A stretch of 64,000 nt of DNA from Candidatus Dadabacteria bacterium. Its GTDB lineage: Bacteria > Desulfobacterota_D > UBA1144 > Nemesobacterales > Nemesobacteraceae. The DNA lies in contig VXNX01000009.1 of assembly GCA_009840385.1 (NCBI GenBank), positions 62,001 through 126,000 on the forward strand. Reading direction: 5' to 3'. Positions 7,612-15,359 of the stretch are shown here, in pieces. Each line of letters begins with the position of its first letter. Within the stretch, counting starts at the first letter, position 1. Position numbers and translations under genes: made by a program. The notes under the pieces were generated by a model. It was not told where the DNA came from, did no database searches, and saw only the letters and a program-made list of their open reading frames with translations.

Positions 7612-9171
7612 GTGAGTATCGATAATAACATTCTATCCCTGCTCATATTCCTTCCTCTTCTGGGAGCTGTGGTTCTTGCGCTTCTGCCATATTTCCAGAA
7701 GGTTTCCGATCACCAGTTAAAAACGGTTGCGTTTTTAATAACCTTGGCCGAATTTGTAGTATCACTCCCGCTTTTCTTCAGGTTCAACGGTTCTCTTTCC
7801 ATCATGCAGTTTGAAGAGAAAATCCCCTGGCTTACGGACCTGGGAGTATCTTATCACCTTGGAGTTGACGGTCTTAGCCTTCTGCTTGTGCTTCTCACGA
7901 CCTTCCTTTTCCCGATTACGATTCTTTGCTCCTGGAACGCAATAAAAGGCGGATGGAGGGCATTCCTCTGTCTTACTCTTTTTCTTGAATCGGCGCTCAT
8001 CGGAACCTTCACCGCGCTGGATATGATTCTTTTCTTCATATTCTGGGAGGCGGTACTGATTCCGATGTATTTCATCATAGGGATCTGGGGGTCTTCCAGA
8101 AGAATCTATGCGGCAATAAAATTCTTCATCTATACGGCGCTTGGGAGCGGGCTCATGCTGGTGGCGATCATTTACATGTACTACGCTCACATAGACCAGT
8201 TCGGCTTTGCGTCAATGAACCTCTTTGATCTCCAAAGAACAAGTCTCGTTTTTGACGGCATACTGAGTCCCCAGGGGCTTGTGTTCCTGGCGTTCTTCCT
8301 GGCTTTTGCAATCAAGGTTCCGATGTTTCCGTTCCATACCTGGCTTCCTGACGCCCATGTTGAAGCACCCACTCCCGGAAGCGTCATACTCGCAGGCGTG
8401 CTCCTTAAGATGGGGACCTACGCGGTGATAAGGTTTCTCATCCCGTTTTTCCCGGAGGCGATAGATGCATACACCGGAGTTCTCATAGCTCTTTCGATTA
8501 CCGGAATAATCTACGGAGCGATGGTGGCATTCATGCAGACGGATCTCAAGAAGCTGGTCGCCTACTCAAGCGTGAGTCACATGGGGCTTATAATGCTGGG
8601 CGTGTTCATCTTTAACCTCCACGGTGTGCAGGGCGGAATCTACCAGATGATAGGCCACGGTCTTTCCACCGGAGCTCTGTTTATTCTTGTCGGGATGATA
8701 TACGAAAGACGCCACACCAAAATGATTTCGGAATTCGGCGGGCTTGCGAAAGTGATGCCGATTTTTGCGCTATTTTTCATGATCGCCATGCTTTCTTCTA
8801 TAGGGCTTCCTCTCCTAAACGGTTTTATCGGAGAATTTCTGATTCTGCTGGGAGTGTTCGCGGAAAGCTACTGGTACGCCGCGCTTGGGGCCACGGGACT
8901 TGTGCTTGGGGCCGTTTACATGCTCTGGGCATACCAGAGGGTGATGTTTGGACCTGTAATAAAGAAAATAAATTTGGGACTTAAGGATCTTAATCCCAGG
9001 GAGATAGCCCTTATGATTCCTCTCGCCGTAATGATGGTTCTGATGGGGGTCTATCCGCAACCATTTCTCTCAAAAATGGAACCCACGGTAACAAGAATAA
9101 TAGATGGGACACAGCAAGAAGCTTTCCGTGTGGATGCCACTCTGCCGGAAACCCAGAGAAACAGGCCTTAG
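7612..9171 (+). CDS. nuoM: NADH-quinone oxidoreductase subunit M (proton channel), isolated gene
   Basis: A 519-residue polytopic membrane protein of the NuoM/antiporter family, one of the proton-translocating arms of respiratory complex I. Seen are about 14 hydrophobic segments, the conserved FIFWEAVLIPMYFIIGIWG region with its essential glutamate, HTWLPDAHVEAPTPGSVILAGVLLKMG, and LVAYSSVSHMG. Length matches NuoM. The start used is GTG 7612. No other nuo gene flanks it: the next gene is a pterin synthase homolog. It has its own promoter. It may be a dispersed subunit of the main complex, a second copy, or part of a different membrane complex; the sequence of this window cannot tell. Confidence 0.88.
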   Translation: MSIDNNILSLLIFLPLLGAVVLALLPYFQKVSDHQLKTVAFLITLAEFVVSLPLFFRFNGSLSIMQFEEKIPWLTDLGVSYHLGVDGLSLLLVLLTTFLFPITILCSWNAIKGGWRAFLCLTLFLESALIGTFTALDMILFFIFWEAVLIPMYFIIGIWGSSRRIYAAIKFFIYTALGSGLMLVAIIYMYYAHIDQFGFASMNLFDLQRTSLVFDGILSPQGLVFLAFFLAFAIKVPMFPFHTWLPDAHVEAPTPGSVILAGVLLKMGTYAVIRFLIPFFPEAIDAYTGVLIALSITGIIYGAMVAFMQTDLKKLVAYSSVSHMGLIMLGVFIFNLHGVQGGIYQMIGHGLSTGALFILVGMIYERRHTKMISEFGGLAKVMPIFALFFMIAMLSSIGLPLLNGFIGEFLILLGVFAESYWYAALGATGLVLGAVYMLWAYQRVMFGPVIKKINLGLKDLNPREIALMIPLAVMMVLMGVYPQPFLSKMEPTVTRIIDGTQQEAFRVDATLPETQRNRP

Positions 9172-9222
9172 AGCTATAACCGGCCGGCTTTCAGGCGGCT
9201 GTTTGCAGGCTTGATCGAATCG

Positions 9223-9645
9223 ATGTCTTTTAAAAAGCTCATAACAAAAAAAGTCGAGTTCTCTGCCTCTCACAGGTACTGGAACAAGAACTGGAGCGAG
9301 GAAAAAAACCGTGAGTTTTACGGCAAATCGAGCCTGCCGGGCGGACACGGGCATAATTTCGCGCTTGAAGTCACGGTAGAGGGAGAAATAAACCTGGAGA
9401 CGGGAATGATTATTAACCTCTTTGACCTGAAGCGAATCATTTCCTCTGTTCTGGCCGATTTTGACCACAAGAACTTAAATGAAGACAATCCGCGTTTTCA
9501 GGATCTTATACCAACGACGGAAAACATAGCCAAGGTTCTCTGGGAAATGGTTGAGGAGAAAGTCCTTGAGAGGGACGACTGCCGTCTCTATAAAATAAGG
9601 GTATATGAAACAGACGATCTTTTCGTCGACTACCGCAAATGCTGA
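9223..9645 (+). CDS. PTPS/QueD-like protein A: Asp-His kept, catalytic Cys replaced by Ser
   Basis: A 140-residue T-fold protein of the 6-pyruvoyl-tetrahydropterin synthase/QueD family. Zinc ligands are His17 (SASHRYW) and His42/His44 (GHGHN); pterin-anchoring Glu129 (VYETDD) and the Asp81-His82 pair (FDHKNLN) are present. At the place of the catalytic cysteine (KCNNPNGHGHN in rat PTPS) it reads GKSSLPGGHGHN, so Cys is Ser36. A TTG at 9211 is in frame; I chose ATG 9223 because conservation begins there. The next gene overlaps it by 7 bases (ATGCTGA) and encodes a paralog with the opposite defect. Alone this protein is not expected to make 6-pyruvoyl-tetrahydropterin. Confidence 0.85.
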   Translation: MSFKKLITKKVEFSASHRYWNKNWSEEKNREFYGKSSLPGGHGHNFALEVTVEGEINLETGMIINLFDLKRIISSVLADFDHKNLNEDNPRFQDLIPTTENIAKVLWEMVEEKVLERDDCRLYKIRVYETDDLFVDYRKC

Positions 9646-10070
9646 AAAGAAAAGAACAAGTGCTTCTGACAAGGGTATTTAGATTTTCTGCGAGCCACAG
9701 GCTTTTCATAGAAGGTTTGTCCGACGAAGAAAATCTTGCCATATTCGACAAATGCGCGAATCCCGCGGGACACGGACACGATTATTCCGTAGAAGTGGGA
9801 ATAAGAGGGGAAATAGACAATGAAACTGGCATGATCATAAACCGCGTTGATTTTGAAAAACAGGCAGCTCCCATAATCGAAGAACTTAACTATAAATGGA
9901 TAGACAGGGATATACCTTTCTTTCAGAAAAACATATCGACCGTTGAAAATATCGGGGAATATCTGTGGCAAAAGTTCACGGAAATCATTCCGGGTAAGCT
10001 TGATCACATAAGGATCTGGGAGAATCCGAAAAGTTATTTTGAGTATTCCGAGGAAAAACAAGATGGCTGA
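9639..10070 (+). CDS. PTPS/QueD-like protein B: catalytic Cys kept, Asp-His replaced by Asn-Tyr
   Basis: A 143-residue paralog of the preceding gene. Zinc ligands His20 (SASHRLF), His45 and His47 (GHGHD), the catalytic-type Cys39 in DKCANPAGHGHD and Glu128 (IWENP) are all present, and the SDEENL...KCANP stretch is close to the mammalian enzyme. The position of the triad Asp-His pair reads LNYKWIDRD, that is Asn84-Tyr85. It overlaps protein A by 7 bases upstream and the SDR gene by 8 bases downstream, so the three are translationally coupled. The likely role is one subunit of a mixed PTPS-type enzyme in pterin or queuosine-type chemistry. Confidence 0.85.
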   Translation: MLKRKEQVLLTRVFRFSASHRLFIEGLSDEENLAIFDKCANPAGHGHDYSVEVGIRGEIDNETGMIINRVDFEKQAAPIIEELNYKWIDRDIPFFQKNISTVENIGEYLWQKFTEIIPGKLDHIRIWENPKSYFEYSEEKQDG

Positions 10071-10767
10071 GAAAGTCGCAGTCCTAACCGGGGCAGCAAG
10101 GGGCATAGGAAGAGCGACTGCAATTGAGTTGCTCGAAGCGGGTTTCTTTACGGCGCTTTGTTCAAAAACCCCCCAGAGCGCAGCTTCCCTTGAGGCCGAA
10201 ATATCCTCTTTTGCCGGGAGTTTCATTATTTCCTCCGTTGATATATCGGTTGAGGCTGAAATCCAAAGATTCATCTCGAGCGTTGCGAAAGAAAAAGGGA
10301 GAATTGACGTACTCATAAATAACGCGGGTATTGTCTACACGGGTTCGGTAGAAGAAACCGGCACCGAGCAGTGGGATGAAATGATGGCCGTAAACGCAAG
10401 AGGGACCTTCCTCATGGTAAAGCACTCACTCCCGCTTATCCCCAGAGGAGGCCATATCGTAAACATCGGCTCAAACGCTTCAAAGAAAGGCTTTCCCGGG
10501 TGGGCCGCCTATTGCGCTTCCAAGTTCGCCGTCTTGGGTTTTACCAATTCACTGAGAGAAGAGTTAAGGGACAGGGAAATAAGGGTTTCTGCGGTTCTGC
10601 CGGGTCCAACCAAAACGGACATCTGGGATTCTCTTGGCGGAGAATGGGACAGCGAAAAAATGATGTCCCCTGAAGTTACGGCGAAAACAGTCCTCTCGGT
10701 CATAAATCAGCCCCCGGAAGCGAACATAGATGAAATTGATATAGTTCCATCCACGGGTAGTTTATAA
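10063..10767 (+). CDS. Short-chain dehydrogenase/reductase, coupled to the PTPS-like pair
   Basis: A 234-residue classical SDR with Rossmann motif GAARGIGRA, the NNAG motif, and the catalytic Ser and YCASK (YxxxK). ATG 10063 follows GAGGA and overlaps the PTPS-like B gene by 8 bases (ATGGCTGA); an earlier in-frame ATG at 10039 lacks support. Sequence alone resembles FabG/3-ketoacyl reductases. The coupling to two PTPS-like genes makes a sepiapterin-reductase-like or pteridine-reducing role attractive, since 6-pyruvoyl-tetrahydropterin is reduced by SDR enzymes in tetrahydrobiopterin synthesis. That role is inference from context. hemA follows 29 bases later. Confidence 0.8.
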   Translation: MAEKVAVLTGAARGIGRATAIELLEAGFFTALCSKTPQSAASLEAEISSFAGSFIISSVDISVEAEIQRFISSVAKEKGRIDVLINNAGIVYTGSVEETGTEQWDEMMAVNARGTFLMVKHSLPLIPRGGHIVNIGSNASKKGFPGWAAYCASKFAVLGFTNSLREELRDREIRVSAVLPGPTKTDIWDSLGGEWDSEKMMSPEVTAKTVLSVINQPPEANIDEIDIVPSTGSL

Positions 10768-10796
10768 CTGCGCAAGACCGGTTCTGGAAAAAGCAG

Positions 10797-12125
10797 ATGA
10801 TAGAAATAGTTTCAATTGGAATCAGCTACAAGACAGCCCCCGTGGAAGTGCGGGAACGGTTTTCTTTTTCTGATACGGACCTTAGGGAAGCGCTTGGAAT
10901 TCTTCGCCTCAGGGAAAACGTGCTTGAATGTTGCATTGTGTCCACCTGTAACCGCGTTGAGGTCTACGCGGCGACTGAAGATTGCGGGAAATGCGAGGGG
11001 GAAATCAAATCGTTCCTTCTGGATTTCCACAAGCTTCCCGGCCAGAGTCTCTCCCCCTATATACATACCCGCGTGGGACCTGACGCCGTAAGGCATCTTT
11101 TCAGAGTGGCCGCCAGCATCGATTCAATGGTAATCGGAGAAACCCAAATTCTGAACCAGCTTAAAAGCTCATACAGCGTGGCGCATTCTGAGAACACGGT
11201 CGGACTTATACTCAACAGGCTTTTTAACAGGGCCTTTTTTGCGGGAAAGAAAGTGAGAGCCGAAACGGGGATTTCTTCTCAGGCGGTCTCGATAAGCTAT
11301 CTAGGAGTGGAGCTTGCCAAAAGGATATTCGAGAATCTGGCGAATCGGACCGTTATGCTGGTTGGGACCGGAGAAATGGGGGAGCTTTTCGCAAAACACC
11401 TTGTCTCGAACAACATAAAGGAACTGTACGTAACCAGCAGAAATTTCAGCAACGCGGAAAAACTTTCTCAGTCCCTAAACGGCAAGCCCATCAGGTTTGA
11501 AGAAATGCTTTACCGCCTGAAAGACATTGACATTCTTGTGACCGCAACGGGGTCTTCTGACTATATAATAAGAAGCGAACACGTAAAACAGTCCCTTAAA
11601 CTCAGGAAAAACGATCCGATTTTCATGATCGATATAGCTGTTCCGCGCGATATTGACCCTAAGATAAACAGAATCCCAGGGGTTTATCTCTACGACATAG
11701 ACGATCTCAGAGTAGTTCAGGGCGAAAACTTGAATTCCAGAAAGGAAAATCTCAAAAAAGCCGAAGAAATAGTTCTAAAGGTGGAGAAAAGGTTTATGGA
11801 CTGGATGGAAAGCCTTAAGGTCTTTCCCGTCATAATTGATATCAAGCAAAAATTCGAGAAGATAAAAAAGACCGAGGTTGAGAAGGCGCTTAGAAAACTC
11901 GAAGGCGGCACCGGGACGCAGAAAGAGATTATAGAGAGCTTGGCAAATTCCATAATCGGAAAAATATTTCACGACCCGGTTACCAACCTGAAGAAAAGAA
12001 CGTCTGGTTACGAAGCGGCCCTCTACTCGGAGGTAACAAGAAGGCTTTTCGAGCTTGACCCAATGGACATCTCACTGGACGCAACAGATATTTATGACGA
12101 AGCTGAGAATTGGGACCAGGGGTAG
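10797..12125 (+). CDS. hemA: Glutamyl-tRNA reductase
   Basis: A 442-residue enzyme that reduces glutamyl-tRNA(Glu) to glutamate-1-semialdehyde with NADPH, the first step of C5 tetrapyrrole synthesis. Visible are the N-terminal catalytic domain with STCNRVEVY (nucleophilic Cys50) and IGETQILNQ, the NADPH domain with LVGTGEMGELFAKHL, the FMIDIAVPRDIDP stretch, and a C-terminal dimerisation helix. Length is normal. It overlaps hemC by 32 bases. hemB, hemD and hemL are not next to it. Confidence 0.95.
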   Translation: MIEIVSIGISYKTAPVEVRERFSFSDTDLREALGILRLRENVLECCIVSTCNRVEVYAATEDCGKCEGEIKSFLLDFHKLPGQSLSPYIHTRVGPDAVRHLFRVAASIDSMVIGETQILNQLKSSYSVAHSENTVGLILNRLFNRAFFAGKKVRAETGISSQAVSISYLGVELAKRIFENLANRTVMLVGTGEMGELFAKHLVSNNIKELYVTSRNFSNAEKLSQSLNGKPIRFEEMLYRLKDIDILVTATGSSDYIIRSEHVKQSLKLRKNDPIFMIDIAVPRDIDPKINRIPGVYLYDIDDLRVVQGENLNSRKENLKKAEEIVLKVEKRFMDWMESLKVFPVIIDIKQKFEKIKKTEVEKALRKLEGGTGTQKEIIESLANSIIGKIFHDPVTNLKKRTSGYEAALYSEVTRRLFELDPMDISLDATDIYDEAENWDQG

Positions 12126-12996
12126 CAGACTTGCTCTGCACCAAGCCCGCCTTGTCGAAACGGAACTTCACGCTGCTTTCCCCTCGCTAGAAACGGAGAT
12201 AAAGGAAATAAAGACCTCGGGCGATATTAACCCCGAACAAGACATCTCCGGTATGGGTGGCAAAGGGATTTTCGTAAAAGAAATAGAGCAGGGCCTTCTC
12301 TCGGACGAAATAGACATTGCCGTTCACAGCATGAAGGACATGCCTTCGGTTCTTCCGGACGGACTCGTCATAAGCTCTGCGCTCAAAAGAGAAGACCCAA
12401 GGGACGTTTTTATTTCAAAAGACGGCAACACCCTTGAACAACTCGGTGGAGAGGGCAGGGTGGGGACCGGAAGCGTAAGAAGAAAGGCGCAACTCCTCTC
12501 CAGATTCCCAGAGCTAAAAGTTCTTCCCATACGAGGAAACGTTGATACCCGGCTCAGAAAAATTCTCTCAGAAGGCCTCGACGGAATAATTCTTGCTGCA
12601 GCAGGACTCAAACGGCTTGGACTTTCCGAGCGTATTACCCAGTACTTTGCGCAGAGCTATATGGTTCCGGCACCCTGTCAGGGAATAATAGCCGTAGAAT
12701 TCAGAGAAGATGATGTGGAAACAAGGAACTTCGTATCCGCAATTACACATACAGATACGGAAACCGCAGCGATATTCGAGCGTTCTTTTCTAAAAACTTT
12801 CGGTGGAGACTGTCAAATTCCACTTGGATGCTGTGCGGAGGTACATCTCGGGGAAATATCGGCGAATTCCGTTTTCATAGACATGGAGAAAAACACAGTC
12901 TCAAGGAACACCTGGGAGTGCAGTGCGGAAAAAGCGTCCGCTGAAGGAGCATTTATGGCCAAGGATCTTATGGAACGGGCAGGGTTTTCGCCATAA
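12094..12996 (+). CDS. hemC: Hydroxymethylbilane synthase (porphobilinogen deaminase)
   Basis: A 300-residue cytosolic enzyme polymerising four porphobilinogens to hydroxymethylbilane. Conserved: KLRIGTRGSRLALHQA at the start, GGKGIFVKEIEQGLL, VHSMKDMPS, GTGSVRRKAQL, RGNVDTRL, and GGDCQIPLGC carrying the dipyrromethane cofactor cysteine. ATG 12094 is chosen because MTKLRIGTRGSR is the family start; the frame opens earlier at a TTG inside hemA. It is translationally coupled to hemA. Confidence 0.95.
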   Translation: MTKLRIGTRGSRLALHQARLVETELHAAFPSLETEIKEIKTSGDINPEQDISGMGGKGIFVKEIEQGLLSDEIDIAVHSMKDMPSVLPDGLVISSALKREDPRDVFISKDGNTLEQLGGEGRVGTGSVRRKAQLLSRFPELKVLPIRGNVDTRLRKILSEGLDGIILAAAGLKRLGLSERITQYFAQSYMVPAPCQGIIAVEFREDDVETRNFVSAITHTDTETAAIFERSFLKTFGGDCQIPLGCCAEVHLGEISANSVFIDMEKNTVSRNTWECSAEKASAEGAFMAKDLMERAGFSP

Positions 12997-13294
12997 AACC
13001 CGCTTGGTTTTTAAGTCGTAGTTGCTCTAGATGTTTTCCTGCCGGGAACCGTCGTTCGGTTCGGGAACAATGGTAAGGATGATTTCCTCTGACAGCTTTT
13101 TTGTTCCGGCGGTACTTGAGCGAAGAATAAGCTTCCATCCTTTGGCTTCAATCGGTAAGTCAGGCCAAGGAAAGGCTAAAGATATCAAATATAGGTTGGG
13201 AAGAAAAACCCCTAGAAAACAGGGAAATCTTCGGGAGGCGCCCAGTTTGACATAACCAATGCTTTAATTAAAATTGACACTTTATAAATTCTGC
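12997..13294. other. Intergenic gap hemC to tRNA, no firm gene
   Basis: About 300 bases without an accepted gene. The minus strand holds a 53-codon frame (13027-13188, TTG start, ending LTIVPEPNDGSRQENI) with protein-like composition but no clear ribosome site. No terminator after hemC is evident. A TTGACA at 13274-13279 lacks a properly spaced -10 box before the tRNA. Confidence 0.5.
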
Positions 13295-13371
<77 letters not shown>

Positions 13372-13441
13372 CCTCTGTTCTGTAACTCGCTGGAAGCAAA
13401 GGATTTTTTAGGAAGAAAGGCGGAATAATCCCCCTTTATGC

Positions 13442-13501
13442 CCCACTTTAAAAATAGTATAGATAAACTGTAGTCTATCACTTGGTTCGGGATAAAGTGG
13501 G
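13442..13501. repeat. Inverted repeat/hairpin just downstream of the tRNA
   Basis: CCCACTTTA (13442-13450) is matched by TAAAGTGGG (13493-13501), a perfect 9-base inverted repeat. Inside it TAGA and TCTA can pair again. No T-run follows, so it is not a standard terminator. It lies between the tRNA and the HEPN-like gene, at the left edge of an A+T-richer stretch. Confidence 0.6.
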
Positions 13502-13563
13502 AATTATATACATAACTAACCGAAATGCTTCATTAAAAAGAAGATTTCCATTACCTACTATGG

Positions 13564-14436
13564 TTGAAAGCAGCTGATACAATAGCCTTATTCCAAATAA
13601 TCTTCGGGGAGGGCGCTTTACCATTGAAAAACTTAGAACGGTACAAGAAGGATCTAAAAAAACTCATAGAAACTGGAAAAATACTAGAATTTGCTATGCA
13701 GTATGAGTGTGCTCCAAAAGCTCTTGAAAAAGCCCTTAAGAAAAAACTAGGAGATGGAGCTTCAGAATTCCTAGACAAGTTGCCAAAATTTTCCGAGGAA
13801 TACGAAATTTGGTATTCAGAAGCAAAGGCACTTATACGTCAATTACTTCCAGACCGTCTGGATGATTTCGTTGGTCACTATGAGAAGCCAAAGGCACGCA
13901 AGGAGATAGACTACGAAAGCTACCGTATATCTGACTACCTTGTGGGACTTCAGATAACTCGCGGCCGTGAATACGAGAAAGTTGTTGTTGTTGATATTGA
14001 CTCAGCAATCCCTCGGTTCAGACAGCAATTTGCTATGGTCAAAGCCATCAAGAAGCGTTTCGAGAGTTCGCTCTTCGATATTAAACAAATCGTCCAAGCA
14101 GATCTATTTGACTCTGAGTTAGAAGCCGCAATGGCATTGGTAAACCAAGGCTTTCTCAGAGCTGGAGGTGCAATGGCAGGAGTTGTGATGGAAAAGCATC
14201 TTGCGGAAGTCTGCAGAAATCATCAAATCAAATTCAGGAAAAAGAAACTCACAATTGCAGACTTTAATGATGCGCTGAAAAAGGAAAATGTAATTAATAC
14301 TCCTCAGTGGAGATCAAATCAGCATCTCGGTGACCTTAGAAATCTATGTGACCACGACAAGAAAAAAGAACCCTCAAAAGATCAAGTAACTGAGCTTATC
14401 GAAGGTGTTACGAAACTTACCAAAACGTTGTTTTAA
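13564..14436 (+). CDS. HEPN-like domain protein, possible defence or stress RNase
   Basis: A 290-residue protein with A+T-rich codons unlike its neighbours. It is mostly helical: a Lys-rich N-terminal half, a central strand segment (EKVVVVDIDSAIPRF) and a helical C-terminal domain (LVNQGFLRAGGAMAGVVMEKHLAE ... LRNLCDHDKKKEP). RNLCDH (Arg259-His264) matches the R-x4-H catalytic motif of HEPN RNases, common in toxin, abortive-infection and restriction systems; DUF4145-like proteins are a related possibility. The only in-frame start is TTG 13564 without a strong ribosome site, and the frame stays open a little upstream, so the N-terminus may be incomplete. It lies 190 bases past the initiator tRNA. 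Confidence 0.6.
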   Translation: MKAADTIALFQIIFGEGALPLKNLERYKKDLKKLIETGKILEFAMQYECAPKALEKALKKKLGDGASEFLDKLPKFSEEYEIWYSEAKALIRQLLPDRLDDFVGHYEKPKARKEIDYESYRISDYLVGLQITRGREYEKVVVVDIDSAIPRFRQQFAMVKAIKKRFESSLFDIKQIVQADLFDSELEAAMALVNQGFLRAGGAMAGVVMEKHLAEVCRNHQIKFRKKKLTIADFNDALKKENVINTPQWRSNQHLGDLRNLCDHDKKKEPSKDQVTELIEGVTKLTKTLF

Positions 14437-14506
14437 ACCAACACGACACTAACCGACCATTCTTTTCTTGCGGTTCTTTCCGCAATTAAGCATAATTCCC
14501 GCAGCT

Positions 14507-15049
14507 ATGAGCTATACTATCCCTATAAATCTGGGGCCAATACTGCCAAGAGGGCGACGTACTATCCTGCGGATTATTTTGGCGTTGGAAGCTTTGGGGT
14601 GCTCTCTTCAAGTTCATACAAGGGGGTCCCTCATTCCTGTTGACATCATCACCGAATTTGGACTTTACAACGGCATCATGACCTCTTTTTCCTTCTATGG
14701 CATTCTCGCAGTGCTGACATGGCTGCTTTTCTATTACTGGGACTGGATACGGCACGATTCCAACCAGTGGGAATTCAGGCAGTCAATCCCCGAACTGGAG
14801 CATGCCATAGAAACTCTCACTGCTCAGTCTATTCAGGCGGAACAAAGCGGGGGTTTTGATCCTCCTTTCCTTTCCCCTAAGGACTCCCTGAAAGTAGATA
14901 TGCTTCTTGCTAGACTTGAACGCTTAAATCTTTCACGCCTTTCCGATGAAAACCAAATAAGTTATCTGACTAGAATTTTAGACTATGCACAGAATAAAAC
15001 ATACAAAGAGTGCCAAGCTTTTGAAAAGTTTATGGAAACTCCTTTCTGA
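14507..15049 (+). CDS. Hypothetical membrane protein next to the HEPN-like gene
   Basis: A 180-residue protein from ATG 14507. Two hydrophobic segments (TILRIILALEALGC and FSFYGILAVLTWLLFYYWDW) are followed by a cytosolic helical C-terminal part of about 100 residues (WEFRQSIPELEHAIETL, LARLERLNLSRL). The family is not recognised. An earlier TTG at 14468 lies inside a small hairpin (TTGCGG/CCGCAA) and is a poor start. It lies 70 bases after the HEPN-like gene on the same strand, so they may be one unit; membrane partners are common for effector proteins, but that is speculation. Confidence 0.5.
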   Translation: MSYTIPINLGPILPRGRRTILRIILALEALGCSLQVHTRGSLIPVDIITEFGLYNGIMTSFSFYGILAVLTWLLFYYWDWIRHDSNQWEFRQSIPELEHAIETLTAQSIQAEQSGGFDPPFLSPKDSLKVDMLLARLERLNLSRLSDENQISYLTRILDYAQNKTYKECQAFEKFMETPF

Positions 15050-15092
15050 TTAACTCATACGTAGTCTCCGAGACATAGCCCCCCTTTTTAAT

Positions 15093-15245
15093 TCACCGGT
15101 CAACAGGATATATAATCCCCCAATATTTCTCAGGAAAGTAACACCTAACAGCAGCTTCCTTGTTTCTATCCTTGGTGAAATACAGGTTCTTCCCCTCTAA
15201 AAACCTGCTTAAGGCATAAAAACAGCTCCGGTATTGACTATTCAT
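15093..15245 (-). CDS. Possible small protein or gene remnant
   Basis: An ATG-started 50-codon frame reading MNSQYRSCFYALSRFL ... YFTKDRNKEAAVRCYFPEKY to IIYPVDR. The aromatic, charged composition looks like a folded domain rather than random sequence. There is no obvious ribosome site and no recognised family. It may be the tail of a decayed gene in the islet downstream of the tRNA. Confidence 0.3.
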   Translation of the reverse strand: MNSQYRSCFYALSRFLEGKNLYFTKDRNKEAAVRCYFPEKYWGIIYPVDR

Positions 15246-15284
15246 TTCATATGTAAATCGGCCACTTCATGTAGATGATTTATG

Positions 15285-15314
15285 TTTCATTTTTAACCAT
15301 GCTCGGGTTATAAT
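15285..15314 (+). promoter_or_regulatory. Possible promoter for the antiporter gene
   Basis: TTTCAT (15285-15290), an 18-base spacer and a perfect TATAAT (15309-15314), 45 bases before the start codon. The -35 box is weak. Confidence 0.45.
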
Positions 15315-15359
15315 CTGTTTTCATGGGTTCTTTTTAGAACCCCCACTTCTATAAAAAGG

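Larger units (their letters stand above)
15050..15359. other. Gap between the islet and the antiporter gene
   Basis: A 310-base stretch. It holds a possible 50-codon minus-strand frame (15093-15245) and a possible promoter for the antiporter (15285-15314), listed separately. I see no copy of the tRNA 3' end here that would mark an integration site. Confidence 0.5.

Noticed and set aside
9630-10316. 228-codon minus-strand frame across the PTPS-like and SDR genes
   Set aside because: Both plus-strand genes carry clear family motifs; the antisense frame has none.
13027-13188. 53-codon minus-strand frame between hemC and the tRNA
   Set aside because: Composition is protein-like, but the only start is TTG, no ribosome site is visible and no family is recognised.
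13031-13255. 74-codon plus-strand frame after hemC
   Set aside because: No family, no ribosome site, and it overlaps the more protein-like antisense frame.
13261-13294. TTGACA at 13274 as tRNA promoter
   Set aside because: The only TATA-like box is 3 bases downstream, which is incompatible spacing.
14468-14485. Hairpin TTGCGG/CCGCAA after the HEPN-like gene as a terminator
   Set aside because: Only 6 base pairs and no T-run.
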